The notes below the pieces were generated by a model, which was not told the origin of the DNA, did not search any database, and saw only the letters and a list, made by a program, of their open reading frames with translations. Below are positions 16,744 to 25,520 of a stretch of 64,000 nucleotides of DNA, one piece after another. Numbering within the stretch: position 1 is the stretch's first letter; each line of letters starts with the position of its first letter. Location: NCBI GenBank assembly GCA_905234755.1, contig CAJOIT010000003.1:197135-261134 (forward strand), in the 5' to 3' direction. This stretch comes from an uncultured Bacteroidales bacterium. Its GTDB lineage: Bacteria; Bacteroidota; Bacteroidia; Bacteroidales; ML635J-15. The position numbers and the translations under genes were made by a program.

Positions 16744-17868
16744 TTATATATTTCTGCAAATATCTTCGGCAATTCGTTTGTAAACTCCCTTTTCTCCTAG
16801 TTTTCCATAAAGTTCGGCGTAGTCGCTTTCAATGGATGGGCGTTTTGTGCCACCTACGATAATTTGGCTAAGTTCCTCGGTTGCATTTTGCACGGTAAGG
16901 TCGTCCTGGATAAGCTCGCGGACGCTTGGCTTGTCGAGGATTAGGTTTACCAGCGAAATGTACTTTACTCCCGAAAATCTCGATACCTGACGTGCTATGA
17001 ACACGGAAAATGCATCGGCCTTGTAGCAAACAACCTGCGGAACGCCAAACAAAGCAGATTCTAGCGTTGCTGTACCTGATGTTACGATTCCTGCTTCGGC
17101 GTGGGATAGAATCTCGTAGGTGTTGTTGAATAGCAATTCCATATTTTCGGGCTTGGCAGTCAGAAATTGGTTGTAAAATTCCCTCTCGATTGCAGGTGCG
17201 CCTGTGATTAGGAACTGGTATTGTGGGAATTTCCGTGCCGTTTCGACCATAATTGGAAGCATACGGCTGATTTCTTGACGGCGACTGCCTGCCATTGTAG
17301 CAATTATGGGCTTATCGGGAAGATTGTGCATTTGTCGGAATTCGTCAATGCTTTTTGCCTTGTACGATGCAATCACATCGACAAGCGGATGCCCGAAATA
17401 TTCTACATCGATGCCATATTTTGCATAAAAAGCCTTTTCGAAGGGAAGAATCGTGTACATTTTGTCGGTATTGTCGCGAACTTTGTACACGCGGTTCGAC
17501 TTCCATGCCCAGACATTTGGAGAGATGAAATACATCACCTTGAATCCTTGTTTCTTTGCCCATTTGGCAATGCGGAAGTTGAATCCCGGGTAATCGACAA
17601 GCACAAGTGCATCTGGGTTGAAATCTGTAATTTGCTGTTTTACAAGCTTTATGTTTGCAAAAATTGTCGACAGGTTCTTGGCTACCTCGACAAACCCCAT
17701 GAATGCCAAGTCTTTGATGTGCTTGTATATTTTTACGCCTTGTGCCGACATCAAATCACCGCCCCAGCCCTCAATAGTGGCGTTAGGGTCGGCAATTTTT
17801 ATCTGCTCTACAAGGAATGACCCGTGCAGGTCGCCAGATGCTTCGCCGGCAATTACGAAATACTTCAT
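16744..17868 (-). CDS. lpxB: Lipid-A-disaccharide synthase
   Basis: The 374 residues open with MKYFVIAGEASGDLHGS, the LpxB (GT19) signature. The enzyme joins UDP-2,3-diacylglucosamine and lipid X to make the lipid A disaccharide at the inner membrane. Conserved blocks follow: PNVWAWK, GHPLVD, AGSRRQEI and SGTATLE. The length is normal. Its start overlaps the stop of the small membrane-protein gene by one base (TAATG type), so surE, that gene and lpxB form one operon, an arrangement common in Bacteroidota. Confidence 0.97.
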   Translation of the reverse strand: MKYFVIAGEASGDLHGSFLVEQIKIADPNATIEGWGGDLMSAQGVKIYKHIKDLAFMGFVEVAKNLSTIFANIKLVKQQITDFNPDALVLVDYPGFNFRIAKWAKKQGFKVMYFISPNVWAWKSNRVYKVRDNTDKMYTILPFEKAFYAKYGIDVEYFGHPLVDVIASYKAKSIDEFRQMHNLPDKPIIATMAGSRRQEISRMLPIMVETARKFPQYQFLITGAPAIEREFYNQFLTAKPENMELLFNNTYEILSHAEAGIVTSGTATLESALFGVPQVVCYKADAFSVFIARQVSRFSGVKYISLVNLILDKPSVRELIQDDLTVQNATEELSQIIVGGTKRPSIESDYAELYGKLGEKGVYKRIAEDICRNI

Positions 17869-18185
17869 TAATATTTCATGAATGTGAGGACAACAAATAT
17901 CAGTGTGTAGATTACCAGCGAGAATACCAGGCCTTTAACGGCGTACCAGTAATCCAACTTCTTGAAAATGAAGTAGGGAATAAGGTCGGCAAAAACGCAT
18001 AAGCTTGGCGGTAGTATCGACTTGATTTCAATAAGCCTGTTTATGAAATCGACAAATCCCCATCCGTACATGAAGTGTTCGATTAGGAAATAGATGAAGA
18101 ATGCGATTATCGGTACAATTATACCAATCAACAGTCCAAATATGGGCTTGTTGAAGCGCTTTATCATGTTTGGTCTTGCTTCCAT
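17868..18185 (-). CDS. Small integral membrane protein between surE and lpxB
   Basis: The 105 residues have three hydrophobic segments (about 14-36, 55-72 and 82-102), a basic N-terminus and few conserved polar residues. I know of no function. Its fixed place between surE and lpxB, with one-base spacing to each, suggests a supporting role in envelope biogenesis, but that is inference. A second Met at residue 7 could also be the start. Confidence 0.8.
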   Translation of the reverse strand: MEARPNMIKRFNKPIFGLLIGIIVPIIAFFIYFLIEHFMYGWGFVDFINRLIEIKSILPPSLCVFADLIPYFIFKKLDYWYAVKGLVFSLVIYTLIFVVLTFMKY

Positions 18186-18186
18186 A

Positions 18187-18954
18187 TTATAAATTCCAAT
18201 TTTTTAATTCGTTAATCATTTTGTATTCTGTGAAGTCGGCACGCACAGGAACGATAGCTGCATAATTCTCTGCAAGAGCATTTTCGTCGCAGTCGGGATT
18301 TTCTGGTTCCATGTTCACCAAGTGTCCGCGCTGATAGTATGCAATGTTTCCAAAGCGGTCGGTTGTTTCCTCAAAGTCCTCGTACCAGTAGCTTTTTGTT
18401 TGCGTGCAAATTTTGAATCCTTTGAATTTGTCTGGCGTTGTGACTGGGTAGTTTACATTGAGGCTTACCTGATTTGGAAGACCATGTTCAAGCACTTTTT
18501 CGATGAGAGCTGGCGCGGTTTTTTCTATCGTTTTGAAATCTGCATCAAGGTCGTGTGTTATGATTGAAAGTCCGATGGATGGGATTCCGTAGAATGATGC
18601 TTCGATTGCAGCGCCCATAGTGCCCGAGTAAACAACGCTGATTGCAGAGTTTGCTCCATGGTTTATTCCCGAAAGCATGAGGTCGGGTTTGCGTGGAAGT
18701 ATTTTTGTGAGAGCTCCTTTTACGCAATCTACTGGAGTTCCGTACAATACATATTTTTCAAGATTTTTGCTGCTGTGTCTTATTTCATATCTGATGGGTG
18801 TGGTTAGAGATACGGAATGTGATTTTCCAGACTGTGCGTTTACGGGTGCAACAACCACGAGTTTTCCGTATGGCTGTGCTATGCGTATAAGCGTGTCGAT
18901 GCCTTTCGATGCTATTCCGTCATCGTTTGATATTAATATAAGGCGTTCTTCCAT
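18187..18954 (-). CDS. surE: 5'/3'-nucleotidase SurE
   Basis: The 255 residues begin RLILISNDDGIASKGI; the Asp-Asp pair binds the divalent metal. SGINHGANSA supplies the Asn and the conserved SGTMGAA follows. The enzyme hydrolyses nucleoside monophosphates and short polyphosphates in the cytoplasm. It is the first gene of the surE-lpxB transcript. A weak -7-like TAAACTTG lies at about 18994-19001. Confidence 0.95.
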   Translation of the reverse strand: MEERLILISNDDGIASKGIDTLIRIAQPYGKLVVVAPVNAQSGKSHSVSLTTPIRYEIRHSSKNLEKYVLYGTPVDCVKGALTKILPRKPDLMLSGINHGANSAISVVYSGTMGAAIEASFYGIPSIGLSIITHDLDADFKTIEKTAPALIEKVLEHGLPNQVSLNVNYPVTTPDKFKGFKICTQTKSYWYEDFEETTDRFGNIAYYQRGHLVNMEPENPDCDENALAENYAAIVPVRADFTEYKMINELKNWNL

Positions 18955-19040
18955 AGGGTGTTATATTGTTTTTGCTTCAAGTTTGTAAAAGTGCAAGTTT
19001 ACGAAAAATTTTTATCGGAATATATTTTTTGTTAAGCAGT

Positions 19041-19970
19041 TTAGTAATCTTCGCGTCTATGTTTTTCGTCCTCGTCAAAATAAATGTTGGTGTAAGAATG
19101 GTATCTGCTCCAAGCGATTTCGCCTTTTTCCACGGCTTCCTTAACGGCACAACCCGGTTCGTTGGTGTGGGTGCAGTTGTAGAAGCGGCATTTTTCGGCA
19201 GTCTTGAAAATTTCGGGGAAATAGTGCGAAATGCAGTTGCGTTCGAGTTCTACAAGTCCGAAGGCACGAACACCCGGAGTATCAATAATATATCCGCCAA
19301 AGTCGAGTTTTAGCATCTGGGCAAACGATGTAGTGTGCTTGCCGGAATCGTGAGAGTCGGAAATGCTTGCTGTTTTTAGGTTCAGTCCCGATACTGCGTT
19401 GACAATCGAGGTTTTTCCCACTCCGCTTTGTCCAGAAATTAGGCTTACCTTATCCTTTAGGATTTCGCGTACTGCATCGAGGTTGTGATTTTTCGTTACT
19501 GAAACATCAAGCACCTTGTAGCCTATTTCGGCGTAGGTTGCCATTAGTTCGGCGACTTGGTCAAATTCCTCCGGTTTGTAAATGTCTATCTTGTTGAAGA
19601 TTATAATTGTCGGAATGCTGTACGATTCAGCAGAAACGAGAAAGCGGTCGAGGAAAACGGTTGTGGTTTCGGGGTGATGCATTGTGAAGACGAACACTGC
19701 CTGATCGATGTTGGCGGCAATCACATGTGATTGCTTCGATAGGTTTGTCGATTTTCGGATTATGCAGTTTCGGCGTTCGTGTATGCTAGCGATTGTGGCA
19801 GGCTCTATAGAAATGTCAAACTCGACAATATCGCCGACTGCTACGGGATTTGTCGAGTTGTAACCTTTTTGCCTAAGTTTTCCTTTGATTACGCAGTCGT
19901 ACTTTTGGTCATCGCATGCTACAATGCAGTTGCTGCCGTTCGACTGTATAACCGTTCCAGTTTTAAGCAT
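19041..19970 (-). CDS. rsgA: Small-ribosomal-subunit biogenesis GTPase RsgA
   Basis: From ATG at 19970 the product is 309 residues. An earlier in-frame start would lie inside kamE and add an unrelated arginine-rich stretch, so it is rejected. The domains are an OB fold (1-70), then a circularly permuted GTPase with NKID (126-129) before GQSGVGKT (180-187) and DTPG (230-233), then a zinc-binding C-terminus with C261, C266, H268 and C274. It assists late 30S maturation. It starts 5 nt after the kamE stop and is presumably co-transcribed with it. Confidence 0.96.
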   Translation of the reverse strand: MLKTGTVIQSNGSNCIVACDDQKYDCVIKGKLRQKGYNSTNPVAVGDIVEFDISIEPATIASIHERRNCIIRKSTNLSKQSHVIAANIDQAVFVFTMHHPETTTVFLDRFLVSAESYSIPTIIIFNKIDIYKPEEFDQVAELMATYAEIGYKVLDVSVTKNHNLDAVREILKDKVSLISGQSGVGKTSIVNAVSGLNLKTASISDSHDSGKHTTSFAQMLKLDFGGYIIDTPGVRAFGLVELERNCISHYFPEIFKTAEKCRFYNCTHTNEPGCAVKEAVEKGEIAWSRYHSYTNIYFDEDEKHRREDY

Positions 19971-19975
19971 CTGCA

Positions 19976-20767
19976 CTATTTGTTGTTCAATCGCCTGTCG
20001 AGTTCCTGAGCTACGAACGAAGCAACATCGTCGGCGTAGGTGTTTGCACCGAAACCTGCATCGTAGCCAAGTTCCTGCGCAAGCTCGTGGCTTATACGCG
20101 GACCACCGCAAACGAGGATAACCTTGTCGCGGAGACCTTCTGCCTCAAGCATTTCGACAAGTTCTGTCATATTTTTGATGTGAACATCCTTCTGGGTTAC
20201 GGTCTGCGAAACGAGTAGAGCATCGGCATGTACTTCAATTGCCTTTGCAATGAATTCTTCGTTTGTAACCTGGCTTCCCATGTTGAGGGCGTCAAACATG
20301 TCGTAGCGTTCGATTCCGTAGTGACCAGCGTAACCCTTCATGTTCATGATGGCGTCGATACCAACGGTGTGAGCATCAGTTCCTGTGCTTGCGCCAATAA
20401 CGACAATCTTGCGGCCAATATGTTCGCGAATAAAGTCATCGGTTTCTTTCATGCTCATTACGGTTGATTCAACCTTCGGAACATGTATTGTCGAGTAATC
20501 AACGGTATGTGTGCAGCTTCCGTAGCAGTTGAAGAATGTGAAGCCTTCTGTAAGTTCCTTTGCGTAAACAACGAGCGGATTTTCGAATCCCATTCTCTTG
20601 AGAAGTTGCTTGGCAGCTTCTTCTGCTTCTGCACCTGCAGGTACAGGCAAGGTAAAACTAATCTGAGTTTTACCATCGTTCATTGTATCGCCATATGGCT
20701 TTATTTTCGTAAAGTCCAAGGTTTTGTCGAAATCCTTGGCTTCCATTGAGTATAGTCCTTCACTCAT
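19976..20767 (-). CDS. kamE: Lysine 5,6-aminomutase, beta (cobalamin-binding) subunit
   Basis: The 263 residues include the cobalamin motif DAHTVG, with His133 in the Co-coordinating position, and Lys144 in MNMKGYAGH, the residue known in the Clostridium enzyme to bind PLP. The Rossmann-type C-terminal domain carries CGGPRI. With an alpha subunit (KamD) it moves the terminal amino group of beta-lysine or D-lysine during lysine fermentation to butyrate and acetate. No kamD, kamA or kdd is adjacent: upstream is only a promoter, the ybjQ terminator and ybjQ. A catalytic partner must be encoded elsewhere. Confidence 0.93.
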   Translation of the reverse strand: MSEGLYSMEAKDFDKTLDFTKIKPYGDTMNDGKTQISFTLPVPAGAEAEEAAKQLLKRMGFENPLVVYAKELTEGFTFFNCYGSCTHTVDYSTIHVPKVESTVMSMKETDDFIREHIGRKIVVIGASTGTDAHTVGIDAIMNMKGYAGHYGIERYDMFDALNMGSQVTNEEFIAKAIEVHADALLVSQTVTQKDVHIKNMTELVEMLEAEGLRDKVILVCGGPRISHELAQELGYDAGFGANTYADDVASFVAQELDRRLNNK

Positions 20768-20789
20768 TGCAAATCAATTTTTCGAACCG

Positions 20790-20797
20790 CAAAAATA
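20790..20797 (-). promoter_or_regulatory. Predicted -7 box for kamE-rsgA
   Basis: On the minus strand TATTTTTGCGG lies ~23 nt before the kamE ATG and matches TAnnTTTG. The leader is short; no riboswitch-like fold fits between box and ATG. Confidence 0.55.
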
Positions 20798-20839
20798 CAA
20801 TTATTTTACGATTTATGAAATACGATTGACGATTTAATT

Positions 20840-20880
20840 TTTTATGTAGGTGCAGATTTCAAATCTGCACCTACATAAAA
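20840..20880. terminator. Perfect long palindrome, terminator of the dnaG-ybjQ operon
   Basis: TTTTATGTAGGTGCAGATTT and its exact complement are separated by a single base, giving a ~20-bp stem. It starts 2 nt beyond the ybjQ stop and has A/T runs on both sides. It separates the ybjQ transcript from the kamE promoter. Confidence 0.75.
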
Positions 20881-20881
20881 C

Positions 20882-21193
20882 CTACACGAATTTTACAGCA
20901 GTTCCGTAGGCAACAATTTCTGCTGCGCCTTCCATAACAGCAGAGGTGCAATAACGCATGCCTATAATCGCATCTGCACCAAGATTTTCGGCTTCTCTTG
21001 TCATGCGTTCGGTTGCAATGTTGCGAGCTTCGATAAGCATGTCGGTGTAGCCTTGTATTTCACCGCCGACTATGGTTTTCAGTCCTGCCAAAATGTCGCG
21101 TCCAATGTGTTTCGACTGTACTACTGTTCCCTTTACTATTCCCAAAACTTCAATGTTTTTTCCTGGAATTGTTTCAATACTTGCTAATAACAT
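20882..21193 (-). CDS. YbjQ family protein
   Basis: The 103 residues show the UPF0145/YbjQ layout: GIVKGTVVQSKHIGRD, GGEIQGYTDML, AREIA-like ARNIATERM and GADAIIGMRY. The family forms pentamers and was once called a putative heavy-metal binder; no function is established. It is the last gene of the dnaG operon, 19 nt after the acetyltransferase. Confidence 0.92.
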   Translation of the reverse strand: MLLASIETIPGKNIEVLGIVKGTVVQSKHIGRDILAGLKTIVGGEIQGYTDMLIEARNIATERMTREAENLGADAIIGMRYCTSAVMEGAAEIVAYGTAVKFV

Positions 21194-21212
21194 ACTATTA
21201 TATTTTAATTGT

Positions 21213-21794
21213 TTATTTAACTTTCCTGTTTACATATCCTTCGCTTCCCGCATAAGAGATGATTTTGGCTGGAATTCCTGCAACGCACGCATTGTCGGGG
21301 ACATCCGAAGTGACAACAGCATTTGCTCCGATTGTAATGTTGTTTCCGATGTTTATTTTTCCGATAATCTTAGCGCCAGGACCTATATATACATCGTTGC
21401 CGATAGTGGGAACTCCTTGTTTTTCTCCGCGGTTTGTTCTACCTATGGTTATGCCTTGCGATATGTTTACATTGTTGCCTATTATGGTCTGGTCGCTAAT
21501 GACAATGCAACCGAAGTGTCCAATATAAAAACCTTTCCCTATTTGTGTGGTGTCGGGGATTTGAATACCTGATTTGTATGACAGTCTATTGAGTTTTAGT
21601 CTGTAGATTAAGTATATTGGAAACAACAATTTGCGAGAGCGCAGATAACAGCAGATACGCATCACCCTTGTATATCGGAAACCGATGGCTTTCATGCGAA
21701 GTTTTAGCCGTGTAATTCTGCTGTATGACCCTGTGTATCTGTAAGCATCAGCATATATATGTTCTTTGCATTGTGAAAGCGAGTCGAATTTCAT
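21213..21794 (-). CDS. Serine-acetyltransferase-like hexapeptide-repeat transferase
   Basis: The 193 residues have a short basic helical N-terminus, then left-handed beta-helix turns ([IV]G-x-x motifs: IGKGFYIGH, IIGNNVNISQ, IGNDVYIGPGAKIIG, IGNNITIGANAVVTSDVP). GHFGCIVI holds the catalytic-type His. Without the long CysE N-terminal domain it is closer to polysaccharide or capsule serine acetyltransferases than to CysE proper. Substrate unknown. It lies 4 nt after the esterase gene. Confidence 0.8.
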   Translation of the reverse strand: MKFDSLSQCKEHIYADAYRYTGSYSRITRLKLRMKAIGFRYTRVMRICCYLRSRKLLFPIYLIYRLKLNRLSYKSGIQIPDTTQIGKGFYIGHFGCIVISDQTIIGNNVNISQGITIGRTNRGEKQGVPTIGNDVYIGPGAKIIGKINIGNNITIGANAVVTSDVPDNACVAGIPAKIISYAGSEGYVNRKVK

Positions 21795-21798
21795 GGTA

Positions 21799-22557
21799 TT
21801 ATTTTTTGTTGTTGAATATCCAATTCAAGTTGTTGTCGTTGAATGCGTTGGCGCAAGTGGCAATATGGTCGCTTCCCTTTTCAATGATTAGGTTGGTCGT
21901 GCCTCCGTATTTATGGATTTCCTTTATGGTAGGCTTTACAGATGAAACCTTTGCAATCTTGTCCTTTGTGCCGACAACGCAGCAAAATGGAGTTTTTGCG
22001 AGATTTTTAGGATACACATTGCGCGGATACGATGCGACAGCCATTGCTGCGGCGAATGTTTCGGGATAGTCGGAAACCATGCGCCAAACGCCTGCACCAC
22101 CGCTTGATGAACCGAAAATGTAAACCCGCTTGCTGTCAATGTTAGGATTGTCGGCGATTAGCTTGTCTATCAAGTGTTTTGCTGCAGAACTTGCCTTCGA
22201 GTCGCTGTCGTTCCAAAAATGGTTCTTGTCGCATTGCGGTGCGACGACAATAGATTTTATGTTGTTATGTTCCAGATAGTTGACAATGCTTCTGATTGCC
22301 GAACCGCGTATTTGCGACTTGTTGTCATCGCCACGATACGAACTGCTGTGCAGAAATATGACCAATGCTGATTTCCCATTTGCAGAACTGCACAATTTTG
22401 CTTCACGGTAGGGAAGTGTTATGTTTTCGCCTGAGAATGAACGAAATGCAAATTTGCGGTAGTATTCGGCATTGCCAGTCGTGTCGTAATTTTGTTGCGA
22501 GAATAGCGACAAAACTGAGGTAAAAATTGCAACAATAGTAGTTATCGTCCTTTTCAT
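21799..22557 (-). CDS. Exported alpha/beta hydrolase (esterase, PHB-depolymerase-like)
   Basis: The 252 residues have a signal peptide ending near LFSQQ. The fold is alpha/beta hydrolase: FLHSSSYRG (oxyanion region), GSSSGGAGVW (nucleophile Ser), GTKDKI (Asp) and GSDHIA (His). This matches the small secreted esterases related to Esterase_PHB and feruloyl-esterase modules. It acts in the periplasm or outside the cell; the substrate is probably a carbohydrate ester, by inference. It overlaps ispE by 4 nt. Confidence 0.82.
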   Translation of the reverse strand: MKRTITTIVAIFTSVLSLFSQQNYDTTGNAEYYRKFAFRSFSGENITLPYREAKLCSSANGKSALVIFLHSSSYRGDDNKSQIRGSAIRSIVNYLEHNNIKSIVVAPQCDKNHFWNDSDSKASSAAKHLIDKLIADNPNIDSKRVYIFGSSSGGAGVWRMVSDYPETFAAAMAVASYPRNVYPKNLAKTPFCCVVGTKDKIAKVSSVKPTIKEIHKYGGTTNLIIEKGSDHIATCANAFNDNNLNWIFNNKK

Positions 22558-23372
22558 TTCAGTTCAATAAATTCGATTTTACAGTTCGGAATTTCAAACT
22601 TTTGTGGTTTTTCCTCAAAAATGCCGTACATAGTCGAGCCGGAGCCTGACATTTGGGCAAAAATAGCTCCATTTTCGTAAAGTTTTCGCTTGATTTCGGC
22701 CAGCATTGGGTTTTCTGCAAAAACGGTAGGCTCAAAGTCGTTCTTAATACGGTCTTTCCATTGTTGTAACGGAAGTTTTATCGATTCCCCTAGACCGAAT
22801 TGCGGTTCTGCTGGATGGCAATTTGCGTAAGCTTTTGCTGTGTTTACCGAAATAGGCGGAAGAACGAGTACAAGAGTTTTTCCCGATAAGTTAACTTTAG
22901 TTTCATGGAAAATGTTTCCTGTTCCTTCTGCAAGCATAGGTCGGTTGTGAATGAAAAATGCACAGTCGGCACCCAATCGCGAGGCGTATGCAAGCATTTG
23001 CTTCTCAGTCAGTTTCAGCGAAAACATTTCGTTGAGCATCTTTATTGTGAATGCAGCATCGGACGAGCCAGCGCCTAAACCGCTTCCGAATGGTATGTGC
23101 TTGTACAGCACAAATTTAACAGGTGGCAGGTCGAAGTCATCCTTTAGCATTTTGTATGCCTTATAGCAGAGGTTTTTCTCTATTTCGCAGTCGATTTTTA
23201 TGCCGTGATTGTCGAAAATGAACTTTTCGGACGGCATTATTTCCATAGCATCGGTAATGTTGATGGGGTAGAAAATCGTGCTGATGTCGTGATAGCCGTC
23301 GGTACGGCGGCGGATGATGTCGAGTCCGATGTTTATTTTAGCATTAGGGAAAGATATTGTCTTGTCTATCAT
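22554..23372 (-). CDS. ispE: 4-diphosphocytidyl-2-C-methyl-D-erythritol kinase
   Basis: The 272 residues belong to the GHMP kinase family. FPNAKINIGLDI is the N-terminal signature, PFGSGLGAGSSDAA (94-107) the glycine-rich ATP loop and QMSGSGSTMYG the C-terminal motif. It phosphorylates CDP-methylerythritol in the non-mevalonate isoprenoid pathway. ATGA-type overlaps with dnaG upstream and the esterase downstream show translational coupling. Confidence 0.97.
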   Translation of the reverse strand: MIDKTISFPNAKINIGLDIIRRRTDGYHDISTIFYPINITDAMEIMPSEKFIFDNHGIKIDCEIEKNLCYKAYKMLKDDFDLPPVKFVLYKHIPFGSGLGAGSSDAAFTIKMLNEMFSLKLTEKQMLAYASRLGADCAFFIHNRPMLAEGTGNIFHETKVNLSGKTLVLVLPPISVNTAKAYANCHPAEPQFGLGESIKLPLQQWKDRIKNDFEPTVFAENPMLAEIKRKLYENGAIFAQMSGSGSTMYGIFEEKPQKFEIPNCKIEFIELK

Positions 23373-25426
23373 ATTGTTACTCGTCCTTGTGTTATCGACA
23401 GTTCCTTTATTTCCTGAGTAATCTCATTTATTCTTTTCAGAATTTCAATGGATTTCTTGTCACTTTCGGCAGCATCAGACCTTAGTTTTTCTATTTCATT
23501 TTCCGAATTTCCGTTTGCTTCGATGGTGGCAAGTTCCGACTGGAGTTTTTTACTCATTTCCATCTGCACTTTCAATTCTGCCGAAAGCTGTCTTTTTTCG
23601 TCCTTCCGGATTTCCATGAGGTATTTTCTATAAACATCGGTGATTATTTCTCCGAGTCTGTTTTCCTCCTTGTAATAAACCGAGCCGTGTCTTTCCCACA
23701 TTATGCTTAATTCGTATGAGGATGCGCATGCGTCTGCTGCAACACTACTGATTGCAGGGTCGGAACTATTGATGAAATCTTTATCCGAAAATTCGCGTCC
23801 GTTTAATACAGCATCGGATATTTCCTTGAAAATCTGTTGGTTCACTTTGTTTCGGAGTTCCGTGATGTTTCCCTTTAGCAATAGAGCAACCATAAGTTCT
23901 GCGGCTTTCAGCCTTTGTGGATTTTCGCGGTTGTGGTCGAGAGGGTTATTAATTACCTTGTTGCCATACAGAAGCAAAATCCTGATTATTTCGTGCTCTT
24001 TCGACAGAAAACCGATTTCCTTGTTGCCTGTGGCTGTTGGAAATTGTTTAGGTTCAGGCAGTTTGGGCTCCGGCTTTGCTGGGAATGCCTGACCTGCAGG
24101 ACCTTTGCCATCCATTATTTTTTTTCTGCGAAGCTTCATCAGTTCGGAATAGAGCGTATTCTCGTCAATTTCAAGAATTTTGCTGCATTCCTGCAGGTAA
24201 ACAGTCTGCTTTATCTGGTCTTCGATAACTGAAATTGTCCTTACAATGTCGGTTATCATTGCGGCGCGCTTCAGCGGGTCTTTGTCGGCTTCTGTTTTCG
24301 ACAACCGAGTTTTGAATCTGATGAAGTCCTCCTCGTGGGTGTTGAGGTATTCGATTGTCTTTTCGCTACCGTATTTCTTGGCAAAGGAGTCGGGGTCTTC
24401 GCCATCGGGAAGGAGCAGTACCCTTACATTGAGCCCTTGCGCCAGAAGCATGTCGATGCCTCGTATTGATGCGTGTATTCCAGCGCTGTCGCCATCGTAA
24501 AGGACTGTTATGTCATCTGTTAGGCGATGTATAATGCGAATCTGGTCTTCTGTTAAAGATGTTCCAGATGATGCCACGACATTGTGTACTCCTGCCATAT
24601 ACAGCGAGATTACATCGGCATAACCTTCGACAAGGTAGCATTTTTTCTGCCTTACAATTTCGGTACGGGCCTGGTACAGACCATATAAGGTTTTGCTTTT
24701 GTTATAAATTTCCGATTCTGGCGAGTTGACATATTTGGCAGTTTTCTCGGCTGTCTTTAGTACTCGTCCGCCAAAACCGATGACTTGTCCCGAAATGCTG
24801 TAAACAGGAAACATGACTCTGCCGAAAAAGCGGTCGTATCGCCTTTTGGTTTCCTCGTTGACTATGGTAAGTCCCGTACGAGTCATGAAGTCGAGTTTGT
24901 AGCCGTTTTTCAAGGCGTGTTCGGTGAAGGCATCGCGTTTTTCGATGCTGTAGCCAAGTCCGAAGGTTTTTATTGCTTCATCGGTAAAACCGCGTTCGCG
25001 GAAGTATGAAAGTCCTATTGCAATGCCTTCGGGGTCGTTTAGCAGGTTGTTTTGGAAGTATTTTGCTGCAAATTCGTTGAGCATGCGCATACTTTCGCGG
25101 TCATCGTTCTGCTGTTGCTCTTCGGGCGACAATTCCTTCTCTACGACTTCGATGCCGTATTTTCTGGCAATGTATTTCAGCGCTTCGGGGTAGGTCATTT
25201 GCTCGTGTTCCATGACAAATCCCACAGCATTTCCCGATTTTCCGCAACCGAAGCATTTGTAGATGCCTTTCGCAGGACTTACTATGAACGATGGCGTTTT
25301 TTCGTTGTGGAACGGACAGCACCCAATGTAGTTTACACCGCGTTTCTTAAGGCTTACAAAATCCTGTACAACCTCAACAATGTCGGCGGCATCCATTATT
25401 CTGTCTATGGTAGTGCGGTCTATCAT
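23369..25426 (-). CDS. dnaG: DNA primase
   Basis: The 685 residues start with a CHC2 zinc finger (C37, H40, C58, C61 in CCPFHNEKTPSF and YKCFGCGKSGN), then the RNA-polymerase-like core with TOPRIM motifs (VEGYADVISLYMAG and LYDGDSAGIHAS), then a helical C-terminal domain for helicase contact. It makes RNA primers at the replication fork. It leads the operon dnaG-ispE-esterase-acetyltransferase-ybjQ. In many bacteria dnaG is linked to rpoD and rpsU; here it is not. Confidence 0.97.
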   Translation of the reverse strand: MIDRTTIDRIMDAADIVEVVQDFVSLKKRGVNYIGCCPFHNEKTPSFIVSPAKGIYKCFGCGKSGNAVGFVMEHEQMTYPEALKYIARKYGIEVVEKELSPEEQQQNDDRESMRMLNEFAAKYFQNNLLNDPEGIAIGLSYFRERGFTDEAIKTFGLGYSIEKRDAFTEHALKNGYKLDFMTRTGLTIVNEETKRRYDRFFGRVMFPVYSISGQVIGFGGRVLKTAEKTAKYVNSPESEIYNKSKTLYGLYQARTEIVRQKKCYLVEGYADVISLYMAGVHNVVASSGTSLTEDQIRIIHRLTDDITVLYDGDSAGIHASIRGIDMLLAQGLNVRVLLLPDGEDPDSFAKKYGSEKTIEYLNTHEEDFIRFKTRLSKTEADKDPLKRAAMITDIVRTISVIEDQIKQTVYLQECSKILEIDENTLYSELMKLRRKKIMDGKGPAGQAFPAKPEPKLPEPKQFPTATGNKEIGFLSKEHEIIRILLLYGNKVINNPLDHNRENPQRLKAAELMVALLLKGNITELRNKVNQQIFKEISDAVLNGREFSDKDFINSSDPAISSVAADACASSYELSIMWERHGSVYYKEENRLGEIITDVYRKYLMEIRKDEKRQLSAELKVQMEMSKKLQSELATIEANGNSENEIEKLRSDAAESDKKSIEILKRINEITQEIKELSITQGRVTI

Positions 25427-25449
25427 TCCAAACTCAAATTTCGCGATTG

Positions 25450-25457
25450 CAAAATTA
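25450..25457 (-). promoter_or_regulatory. Predicted -7 box for the dnaG operon
   Basis: TAATTTTGCAA on the minus strand, ~24 nt before the dnaG start, matches TAnnTTTG. miaA ends 95 nt upstream, so read-through from miaA is also possible. Confidence 0.5.
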
Positions 25458-25520
25458 AACTAAAAAACCGTACCGTTTGAAATTAGTTATTCACAATTTG
25501 GTGATGGGTAATGGACTGGT

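Noticed and set aside
19971..20111. Longer rsgA start overlapping kamE
   Set aside because: The added residues are arginine/cysteine-rich shadow of kamE; MLKTG at 19970 begins the OB fold.
20840..20880. Perfect 20-bp palindrome as an operator for kamE
   Set aside because: It abuts the ybjQ stop and has A/T runs, so a terminator role is simpler; an added operator role is not excluded.
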